Both the position numbers and the translations under genes were made by a program. From Acidobacteriota bacterium (GTDB taxonomy: Bacteria > Acidobacteriota > Vicinamibacteria > Fen-336), in the NCBI GenBank assembly GCA_011526565.1, contig WYBL01000092.1, positions 1-48,759 on the forward strand: DNA of 48,759 bases. Reading direction: 5' to 3'. Positions 41,622 through 48,759 of this stretch are shown piece by piece (position 1 is the first letter of the stretch; each line of letters begins with the position of its first letter). The notes under the pieces were generated by a model. That model made no database searches. It was not told where the DNA came from and was given only the letters and a program-made list of their open reading frames with translations.

Positions 41622-44600
41622 ATGCTGCATCGAATGGCGGCGACGGTCGCGCTTCTTCTGGCACTCGGCATCTGGTTCGCGCCCCTGACGCGCGGCAACG
41701 ACCCGAATGCGGTCGCGTCATGGGTGGCCGCCGATGGCCGAGTCTGGGCCATCGCCGCAACGGACCGCACCTGGCAGCACCTTCCAGGGATCGCTGATGC
41801 GACAGTCACGGAGATCTTCCGGGGCCGCGTCGTGGCGGTTCGCCGCACGGGAGGCGTTTCTGTCTGGGCGGCTCCCGGTGAGCGGTGGCAGGACGTGCCC
41901 GGCGCGGTCGACATCCGCGACCTTTCGTGCGGCCCGATTCGGTGCGTTGCGCGGCTCGCCGATGGCAGGCTCGTCGCGTGGGATGAGAGCTTCGAGCCGG
42001 CACGTGTCGCGTGGGAAGGGGAGGCGATCGCCATCTCGGTGGCAGGCGATCGCACGCTGGTCGCGACGGAGGCGGGCGCAGTCCTGGAGTGGACCGGGGC
42101 CCTCGAGGGAGAACCACGTCGGGTCGGCGTTGGGGACGCGAGCCTCGTCGCCGCAACCTCGGCGGGTGGCTATGCCCTGTCGCGTTCGGGTCAGGTTCTG
42201 GCATGGACGGGCGCCGGTGAGCCGTCGAAAGTCGAGGGCGTCGAGGCCCGCCGGATCGCCCGCGCCCCCGGCGGGGCGCTGGCGATCACCCTCGACGGCG
42301 GGCTGCTGCAATTGGGGCGGGCTGCCGTCGCAGTCCCCGGCAGTGCGGACTGCCTTTGGCTGTGGCCGAGCGGTGACGTCGCGCTGGCGCTCGACGATCG
42401 GGGCGATCTGACGCTGCGGTCTGCCAACGAGAGCACCCGCTATCCGGGTGCGACCTTCCATGTCGCGCAGCCGGAACCTGCATGGGAGTCTCCGCCCCCG
42501 GTGGGCTCGTCATTGCGCGCGTCGTTGATGGTCGGTCCCGCAGCCAGCGATCTGGACGTCCTCGTCGCGAGGCGCCTCGAAGAGGCAGGCTTCGAGACGC
42601 GCATCGTGCGCCAGGATCAGGCGCAGGGCGAGGCGGACCTGCTGGTGGTGTCATCTTCGGTCGTCGCTTCCCGGCTGCCGCCGTCCACCGCTGAGGCGCC
42701 GGTTCCCATGCTCGTGCTCGACGCGGCCGTACTCGGTCGTCTGGGACTCGTGGTTCCGGGCCCACACGGCTACGGACTCAGCCCCGGCCTCGCAGCAGTT
42801 GGCGTTCGTCCTCTCCACGCCCTCGGCGCGCGGCGCAGCGGGCGAATTCTGGTGGCCGGACGCGCGTCCTGGTTGCCACACGTCCAACCCAGTGGCGGGG
42901 TGATCACGACCGTGTCCGAGGCCGGCCTTGGCTTGGTGTTCGGCTGGGAGACGCCTCGGCGCCGAGCGGCTCTGCTGCTCGGCCCGTCGCACCTGACGGC
43001 CGCTGCCTGGCAGCTCTTCGACGAGGCAGTGCGATGGGCCGTGGACAAACCCGTCGGCCCTGTTCGAGACCGCGTCGAGACCGAGCGACTGACCGGCGGT
43101 TCGAGACTCGCGGCGGCCGAGGGGCTCACAGGCGGGACGGGCACCATCCTCCTCGTCGTCGGCAGTCTCACGCTGTCGACCTACGACGCGAGCCTCAAGT
43201 CGATGATCGAGGCGATGGGATTCACCGTGGAGACCAAGGTCGCCTCGGCCGCGGGCGCGAGCGATGCCACGGGCAAGGTGCTGGTGTTCGTGTCGGCGAG
43301 TTCGCCGAACGGCGACATCCTCACGAAGTTCCTGAACGTCACCGTGCCGGTGCTGATCCAGGCGCCCGGCATCGTGGACGACATGCTGATGACCTCGGCA
43401 GCCGACCGCGGCTCCGACGCGGCGGCGTCCCAGGTGGCCATCGTCGATCCGGAACATGCCATCGCCCATCCGCTCACAGGCAGCGTCACCGTTTCGGGCA
43501 GTGCCGTGCAGAACTGGGGCGTCGGCTCGGCGTCTTCGCAGTCGGTTGCCGCCACGAACGCTTCTTCGGGCCATCACGCCCTCTTCGTGTATCCCTCCGG
43601 CGCGTCGATGGTCGGAATGACCGCACCGGCTCGGCGCGCCTTCTACGGCCTCGTCAGCCCCGCCGCCGAGACGCTGACCGCCTCCGGAGTCGATCTCTTC
43701 GAGCGCATGATCTTCTGGGCCACGGGCACCAATCGCTCGCCCGAAGTCGATGCCGGGCCTGATCGCACGGCCTACTACCAGAGCGCCATCACGCTCGAAG
43801 GCAGCGTGTTCGACGATGGCCTCCCCGGAAGCGGGTTGACGGCGAGTTGGAGCCAGGTTTCGGGCCCTGCCACGGCCACTTTCGGGACGCCCGCGTCGCT
43901 CACGACGACCGCCACCTTCCCGATCACCGGCCTTTACGTCCTCCGGCTCACCGTGAGCGACGGTCCCCTCTCCGGCCACGACGACGTCGAGGTCCAGGTC
44001 TACACACCCGAAACGAACGTGCCTCCGGTGGTCCAGGCCGGGAGCGACGCGCTCGCGCTGACCGGCCAGCCCATCACGCTGGCGGGCACGGCGGTGGACG
44101 ATGCCTTGCCGCCGGCGTCGACGCTCCACTACGCGTGGTCCAAGACGAGCGGTCCGGGCACGATCACTTTCGGAGCCCCGGCGTCCGCGTCGACGACCGC
44201 GACGTTCTCGGCGGCCGGGTCGTACGTCGTCCGCCTGACGGTGACCGAGAAGGTCGGGGCCACCGCCTATCTCTCGAGCTTCGACGAACTCGTGGTGTCG
44301 ACGTCCTCTCCGGTGCTTCTGGTCGTGGGGAGCACGACCCTGACCGCCGGCGAGACGGCGCTGAAGGCGAGGTTCGAGGCGCTCGGCTACCCCGTCGTGG
44401 TGCAACTCGCCTCGGCAACGGCGTCGAACGACGCCAACGACAAGGCCTTCGTCTGGATCTCCAGCACGTCCCCCAACGAGGACCTGCTCGACGGGTCGGG
44501 CAACGCGAAGTTCCTCCTCAAGGGCGTCCCGATCGCCCTCCAGTCAGCGGGCACCGTCGACGACATGGGGATGACCGGGACGACGAGCGGAGACCGCGGG

Positions 44601-47600
44601 ACCGCGAGCGCCCAGACGCAGGTGGCGATCACGGCGGCGACTCACGGGCTCTCAGCCGGCCTGACTGGGACCTTGACCACCTCGTCGTCGGTGGACTACG
44701 ACTGGGGCGTCCCCGCAGCCGCGGCGGCCAAGGTGGCCTCCCGCGTCTCGTCCGGCACGCAATCGGTCTTCTTCGCGTACGAAGAAGGCCAACTGCTGGC
44801 AAACGGGAATGCGGCGGCGGGTCGCCGGCTGTTCTTCGGCCTCGGCGCACCGGCGCTGGCAACGCTGACGGCTTCGGGGCAGCGCCTCGTGGATGCCGCC
44901 ATCTGGTGGTTGGCGGGTGCCAATGCCCGGCCGTGGGCCGATGCCGGGAGCGACCAGACGATCGCGATCGGCTCGACGAGCCTCGCCGGCCGGGTCGTGG
45001 ACGACGGGCGCCCGGTGTCTCCCGGAGTGGTGACGGCTTCCTGGGAGCAGCGTTCCGGCCCGACGGCCGCCACCATCGCGTCGCCATCGTCCGCCACGAC
45101 CTCGGCGACCTTCGCCGAAGCCGGCGTCTACGTGTTGGCTCTGACGGCCGCCGACAGCGCGCTGACCCACACCGACCTCGTGACGGTCCGGGTCGTGGAC
45201 ACGAGCACCAACGCGCCGCCGTCGATCGCGCTCGGGCCGGATCGCCGCGTGGAGTTCCCGGCTTCGCTTGCCCTTGCCGCCAGCGTCTTCGACGATGGGC
45301 GTCCCCTCTCGCCCGGCACCGTGAGCGTGTCGTGGTCGAAGGTAGCCGGCCCCGGCACGGTCACGTTCACTCCAGCGGCGGGCGCGAACACGACCGTCAC
45401 ATTCTCGGCGCCCGGCAGCTACCGGCTGCGGGCGATGGCCTCCGACGGCGCTGCATCCAGCGCTGACGAGATCACGGTCGTCGTGGAGGGAGCCAGCGGA
45501 TCGGTTCTTTTCGTCGTCGGCGGCATCCCGCTCAGCGGGGGGGACACGATCGTGAAGAACCGGCTGGAGGGCCTCGGCTTCACCGTGACGGCCACCACCT
45601 CGGCCTCGGCGTCGGCTGCGGACGGCAAGGCCCTGGTGGCGGTGAGCGGATCCGTCGATGCCGGAGCAGTCGCCGGCTCGTTCGCCGGCGTCGCGGTGCC
45701 CGTGATCACCTGGGAACCGGACATCTACGTCGCGATGGGCCTAGCCGCGACCGCCGGCAGCAGTGCCGGCACGGACGTCACGATGACCGGTCTCACCCAT
45801 CCGCTCAGTGCGTCGCTGACCGGCACCCAGACCGTTCACGCCGGGTCGGGCGATCGCGCGTGGGGGGCTCCCGGTGCGGGTGCCGTGACCGCTGCGACGA
45901 TTCCCGGGCAGCCCGGTCAGGCCGCGATCTTCGGCTACGAGACGGGTGAGACGATGGCCTCGGGGACGGCGCCCGCGCGACGCGTCGGTTTCTTCTGGCA
46001 TCCCGGCTACGTGAACGCCACCTCCGGCGCGCTCTTCGACGCTGCCGTGCTGTGGGCGACGCGGGCGCACGTGCCCGCGCTGCTGGTCGTCGGCTCGACG
46101 TCGCTTTCCGCGGCCGATGCTGCGCTGAAGGCTCGCCTCGTCGCACACGGTCTCGTGGTGTCTGCGGTGTCGGCGGCCGACGTGACGCCGGCTCACGCCG
46201 CGGGCAAGGCCGTCGTCTTCGTTTCGCCGACGGCCGACCCGCTCGTGCTCGGCGCCAGGCTGCGGGACGTCACCACGCCTGTCATCCTCGCCAACCGCAA
46301 GGCCTACGAGTCGAACGCCCTGACCGGACCTGCCGCGGGCGACGTGGTTCACGCCGTCTCCGGGCTGCCGACGGACGGACGCCAGCTCTACGTGCGGCTG
46401 TCCTCGTACGACGGCAGTAGCTGGCCGTATCGGGACTACACCCTCCAGGCGGCGTGGTCAGGTGCTGCACCCGCCCTGCTGACGACGCCCGCGCCCGGCG
46501 CGACCCTGGCGGGCTCCACGGCGAGCTTCACCTGGTCGCCGGGCGTGGCCATCGACTCCTACCGCCTCTCCGTCGGCAACACCAGGGGCGGTACCGACGT
46601 CTACGACGCGACCCTGGGGGGCGCCCAGACCACGAACGTGACCGGCCTGCCCACGGACGGACGGACCCTGTACGTGCGCCTGTGGTCGCGGACGGGTGGC
46701 GCTCAGTGGCTGTTCGAGGACTACGAGATCAGGGCTTACGCCACGGTCAAGGCCGCGATGACCAGCCCTGTTCCCGGCCTGACGCTCGGCGGCACCAGCC
46801 AGGTGTTCACGTGGGATGCCGGGATCGGCGTCACGCAGTACTGGTTGTACGTCGGAACCAGCCTCGGGGGGCACGAGATCTACACGGCCGACCTGGGCAC
46901 CAGCCTGACGACGACCGTTTCGTCGTTGCCTTCGAACGGGAGTCAGCTCTACGTCCGGCTCTATTCGCGGATCGGCGGAGCCTGGACGTACGTCGACTAC
47001 AAGTACCAGGCAAAGACGTCCGGCGCGGTGCCCGCGGTGATGCTGAGCCCGTCTCCCGGAAGCGCCCTCGGTGGCGCGGCCGTCTCGTTCGAATGGGACG
47101 CGGGCTCGAGCATCTCCGAGTACTGGCTGCACGTCGGCTCGTCTCCTGGGGGAACCGACCTCCACAACCAATCGACGGGCTCGGCCACGTCGACTACAGT
47201 CAGCGGCTTGCCGACCAACGGCAGTGACGTCTACGTGAGGCTCTGGTCGCGATACGGCGCCAGCACCTGGCTCTTCAACGACTTCGTCTATCGGGCGCAC
47301 ACGACTCCGGTGGCGGCGGTGCTGCAGGCTCCCGCCCCGGGCCGCACGTTGCCGGGGGCGGCCACCTCCTTCTCGTGGAGCACCGGCACGGGCATCACCT
47401 CGTACCGCCTGGCCATCGGCAGCAGCGTGGGAGGCACCGACCTCCACGACCAGGTGGTGAGCGGAGGGCCCACGACCTCCGACTCGGTCGTGATGACGGG
47501 CGTGTCCCACCCCCTCGCGGCCGGCCTGGCCGGGACCCGGGTCCTGTTCTCCGCGAGCGCGTCCTTGCCCTGGGGCGTGCCCAGCGCGGCGGCGATCTCG

Positions 47601-48143
47601 ATCGCCCAGTTGAACCCGGCGGTTCCCGAAGAAGGCCGCACGATCTTCGCCTACGAGGTCGGTGCAGCGATGGTGGGCGTGGCCGCGCCCGACCGCCGGA
47701 TCGCGTTCCCGCTGGCCTCGACCTCGGCTTCGGGCCTCACCGACGAAGGCGCGAGGCTGCTCGACGCCGCGATCGCCTGGGCGCTCGCCAGCGACCGCGA
47801 CGGAGACGGGCTCGGCGTGTTCGACGAGATCCTGCACGGCACCGACCCCGGAAACCCCGACAGCAACGGTGACGGGGTGCTCGACGGGACGGCGGTGGCC
47901 ACGGGCCGAACGGCGACGGCGACGGACGCCGACGGCGACGGCATCACCAATGCGGTCGAGTTCACGAAGGGCACCGACCCGTTCGACTGGGACACCGATG
48001 GCGACGGCTCGAGCGACGCCGAGTGCTTCCCGCTCGACGCGGCTCGGACCGGGGCCTGTGCCGGCAGCGTTCCCGGCGACACGACGCCACCCACGATCAC
48101 ACTGACCAAACCCGCCGCAACACTCGTCAGCTCGGTGCCCTGA
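41622..48143 (+). CDS. giant secreted modular protein (propeller, A/B modules, C array, calcium repeats)
   Basis: 2,173 residues, with a signal peptide in residues 1-25. Domain order: RCC1-like propeller repeats (about 41700-42450); a degenerate module A0 (about 42510-43060); A1 (43138-43730); PKD/Ig-like B1 and B2 (43731-44305); A2 (about 44310-44920); B3 and B4 (to about 45495); A3 (about 45500-46075); first half of A4 (46076-46349); an array of about four Fn3-like C repeats (46350-47477); second half of A4 (to about 47785); and thrombospondin-3-like calcium repeats (DRDGDGLGVFDE, DADGDGITNAVEF, DTDGDGSSDAE). The C-terminus ends just after DTTPPTITLTKP. It is probably cell-surface or extracellular; function is unknown. 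Confidence 0.85.
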   Translation: MLHRMAATVALLLALGIWFAPLTRGNDPNAVASWVAADGRVWAIAATDRTWQHLPGIADATVTEIFRGRVVAVRRTGGVSVWAAPGERWQDVPGAVDIRDLSCGPIRCVARLADGRLVAWDESFEPARVAWEGEAIAISVAGDRTLVATEAGAVLEWTGALEGEPRRVGVGDASLVAATSAGGYALSRSGQVLAWTGAGEPSKVEGVEARRIARAPGGALAITLDGGLLQLGRAAVAVPGSADCLWLWPSGDVALALDDRGDLTLRSANESTRYPGATFHVAQPEPAWESPPPVGSSLRASLMVGPAASDLDVLVARRLEEAGFETRIVRQDQAQGEADLLVVSSSVVASRLPPSTAEAPVPMLVLDAAVLGRLGLVVPGPHGYGLSPGLAAVGVRPLHALGARRSGRILVAGRASWLPHVQPSGGVITTVSEAGLGLVFGWETPRRRAALLLGPSHLTAAAWQLFDEAVRWAVDKPVGPVRDRVETERLTGGSRLAAAEGLTGGTGTILLVVGSLTLSTYDASLKSMIEAMGFTVETKVASAAGASDATGKVLVFVSASSPNGDILTKFLNVTVPVLIQAPGIVDDMLMTSAADRGSDAAASQVAIVDPEHAIAHPLTGSVTVSGSAVQNWGVGSASSQSVAATNASSGHHALFVYPSGASMVGMTAPARRAFYGLVSPAAETLTASGVDLFERMIFWATGTNRSPEVDAGPDRTAYYQSAITLEGSVFDDGLPGSGLTASWSQVSGPATATFGTPASLTTTATFPITGLYVLRLTVSDGPLSGHDDVEVQVYTPETNVPPVVQAGSDALALTGQPITLAGTAVDDALPPASTLHYAWSKTSGPGTITFGAPASASTTATFSAAGSYVVRLTVTEKVGATAYLSSFDELVVSTSSPVLLVVGSTTLTAGETALKARFEALGYPVVVQLASATASNDANDKAFVWISSTSPNEDLLDGSGNAKFLLKGVPIALQSAGTVDDMGMTGTTSGDRGTASAQTQVAITAATHGLSAGLTGTLTTSSSVDYDWGVPAAAAAKVASRVSSGTQSVFFAYEEGQLLANGNAAAGRRLFFGLGAPALATLTASGQRLVDAAIWWLAGANARPWADAGSDQTIAIGSTSLAGRVVDDGRPVSPGVVTASWEQRSGPTAATIASPSSATTSATFAEAGVYVLALTAADSALTHTDLVTVRVVDTSTNAPPSIALGPDRRVEFPASLALAASVFDDGRPLSPGTVSVSWSKVAGPGTVTFTPAAGANTTVTFSAPGSYRLRAMASDGAASSADEITVVVEGASGSVLFVVGGIPLSGGDTIVKNRLEGLGFTVTATTSASASAADGKALVAVSGSVDAGAVAGSFAGVAVPVITWEPDIYVAMGLAATAGSSAGTDVTMTGLTHPLSASLTGTQTVHAGSGDRAWGAPGAGAVTAATIPGQPGQAAIFGYETGETMASGTAPARRVGFFWHPGYVNATSGALFDAAVLWATRAHVPALLVVGSTSLSAADAALKARLVAHGLVVSAVSAADVTPAHAAGKAVVFVSPTADPLVLGARLRDVTTPVILANRKAYESNALTGPAAGDVVHAVSGLPTDGRQLYVRLSSYDGSSWPYRDYTLQAAWSGAAPALLTTPAPGATLAGSTASFTWSPGVAIDSYRLSVGNTRGGTDVYDATLGGAQTTNVTGLPTDGRTLYVRLWSRTGGAQWLFEDYEIRAYATVKAAMTSPVPGLTLGGTSQVFTWDAGIGVTQYWLYVGTSLGGHEIYTADLGTSLTTTVSSLPSNGSQLYVRLYSRIGGAWTYVDYKYQAKTSGAVPAVMLSPSPGSALGGAAVSFEWDAGSSISEYWLHVGSSPGGTDLHNQSTGSATSTTVSGLPTNGSDVYVRLWSRYGASTWLFNDFVYRAHTTPVAAVLQAPAPGRTLPGAATSFSWSTGTGITSYRLAIGSSVGGTDLHDQVVSGGPTTSDSVVMTGVSHPLAAGLAGTRVLFSASASLPWGVPSAAAISIAQLNPAVPEEGRTIFAYEVGAAMVGVAAPDRRIAFPLASTSASGLTDEGARLLDAAIAWALASDRDGDGLGVFDEILHGTDPGNPDSNGDGVLDGTAVATGRTATATDADGDGITNAVEFTKGTDPFDWDTDGDGSSDAECFPLDAARTGACAGSVPGDTTPPTITLTKPAATLVSSVP
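46350..47477 (+). repeat. four-unit Fn3-like repeat array inserted within module A4
   Basis: Each unit is about 93 residues with a pattern P-AP-G-TL-G---F-W--G----Y-L-VG---GGTD, then LPTDG--LYVRLWSR-G--W---DY-Y-A. The array begins with the second half of a unit (GLPTDGRQLYVRL), has three complete units, and ends with the first half (YRLAIGSSVGGTDL). The two broken ends would make one complete unit, so the array is a circularly permuted whole number of units. Confidence 0.75.
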
Positions 48144-48163
48144 CCGCGGGGCCAGGAGACAGC

Positions 48164-48759
48164 ATGCGCATGCTCAGGAACTGGACGGGGCGGAGATTCA
48201 CGGGCGGGGTCGTATGGGTGGTGACGAACGCGCTGGTGACGGCGTCAGCGCCTCCCGTCGCGGCCTCTCCGGCGCCTGCGCCTCCGCCGCTCACCTCGGT
48301 GCGAGTGGAGGTGGAGGTGGAGCAGGGGGTTCCGGTGCCAGCCCCGCCCGAGGCTCCACCCGCGGCTCCAGGCCCGCGGCGTCTCGGACGGACTGCGGTG
48401 CCGAGGGTGACACCGCCGACTGCGCTGCCGCGGTTCTCGACACCACCGACGGATCAGGAGGTGTTCCGGGCGCGGGTGTTCGAGGAGCCCTTCATCCCCG
48501 AGCGTGCGACCCGTCCTGACGACAACTCGACGCTCGTCGCCGCGATCGAGGCGTTCGTTTCCAGCGAGGACCGTGAGGACCTGAGCCCGTGGCTCTTGTT
48601 CGTGGAGAGCCATCCCGACTCGCCCTGGACGCTGTCGGTGCTGACGGGGCTGTCGATTGCGTCGCGTCGAGCGGGGTACTTCAGCCGTGCGATGGAGCTG
48701 TCGCAGCGTGCGTGGGAGCGCGGTCGTGGGATCGAGGAGCCGCGGGCCCGTGCGATCGC
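48164..48759 (+). CDS. secreted TPR-like protein, start of a larger gene (partial)
   Basis: The frame from ATG 48164 remains open for 198 codons to the window edge, after AGGAG spaced for translation. The N-terminus has a hydrophobic stretch (GGVVWVVTNALVTASAPPVAAS), probably a signal sequence or anchor. A Pro/Val-rich linker (VEVEVEQGVPVPAPPEAPP) follows, and then helices (STLVAAIEAFVSSEDRED, WTLSVLTGLSIASRRAGYFSRAMELSQRAWERG) similar to TPR units. Such N-termini occur, as far as I recall, in very large secreted Rhs- or peptidase-linked proteins, which needs a search to confirm. It follows the giant gene by 20 bases and is probably cotranscribed. Confidence 0.6.
   Translation, partial: MRMLRNWTGRRFTGGVVWVVTNALVTASAPPVAASPAPAPPPLTSVRVEVEVEQGVPVPAPPEAPPAAPGPRRLGRTAVPRVTPPTALPRFSTPPTDQEVFRARVFEEPFIPERATRPDDNSTLVAAIEAFVSSEDREDLSPWLLFVESHPDSPWTLSVLTGLSIASRRAGYFSRAMELSQRAWERGRGIEEPRARAI

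Noticed and set aside
48090..48143. Premature stop truncating the giant protein after DTTPPTITLTKP
   Set aside because: The ending looks abrupt, but proteins with this calcium-repeat tail can end soon after such a linker, and the next gene has its own Shine-Dalgarno and signal sequence. A frameshift was not demonstrated.

Overview
A high-GC bacterial chromosome segment with about 47 genes, packed tightly with many 4-base start/stop overlaps. The gene set (zapA, lexA, PilB-type ATPase, Spy-like periplasmic proteins, Tat and Sec exports, pheT next to a ZapB-like gene and zapA) indicates a Gram-negative-type cell. The order infC-rpmI-rplT-pheS-pheT-zapA, GH57 branching enzyme beside DUF4912, DUF4013, and giant secreted proteins ending in calcium-binding repeats would fit Acidobacteriota or Myxococcota-like lineages. 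This taxonomic guess is an inference; no rRNA is present.

Layout. 1-1751: right end of an integrated element, with a tyrosine integrase, repeated arm-type sites and the 3' half of a tRNA-Ala(CGC) as the attachment core. 1.8-9.4 kb: mixed genes (zinc-ribbon membrane protein, secreted protein, serine beta-lactamase-like hydrolase, ECF sigma/anti-sigma pair, thioredoxin, DUF4013 protein, dGTPase, P1-family peptidase). 9.5-17.7 kb, minus strand: a continuous run rplM-rpsI-rpsB-tsf-pyrH-frr-thrC-alaX-EamA-asparaginase, read from a near-consensus promoter at 17680-17708 with an internal terminator between rpsB and tsf. 17.7-20.6 kb, minus: lexA, DUF3467, Y-family polymerase and nth, which look like a DNA-damage cassette. 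21.5-25.8 kb, plus: a large glycosyltransferase-like membrane protein, then Spy-like protein, ECF sigma, anti-sigma and a second Spy-like protein. 25.8-29.7 kb: DUF4912, GH57 branching enzyme, then MEMO1 and AMMECR1 homologues. 29.7-32.4 kb, minus: PilB-type ATPase and a YdjM-like membrane protein. 32.4-33.9 kb: arginase, lipoprotein, tRNA-Val(GAC). 33.9-41.5 kb: thrS-infC-rpmI-rplT-pheS-pheT-coiled coil-zapA. 41.6 kb to the end: a 2,173-residue secreted modular protein and the start of a second large secreted protein.

Points that stand out: (1) at least eight genes carry a TANNNT-like -10 element only 5-9 nt before the start codon, implying widespread leaderless transcription; (2) ThrRS lacks its TGS domain and PheT lacks its OB-fold domain, in the same cluster; (3) in the giant protein an array of about four repeats has been inserted inside another module, leaving its two halves on either side; (4) a lexA-led repair cassette contains a divergent Y-family polymerase. 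All calls come from reading the sequence without database searches.
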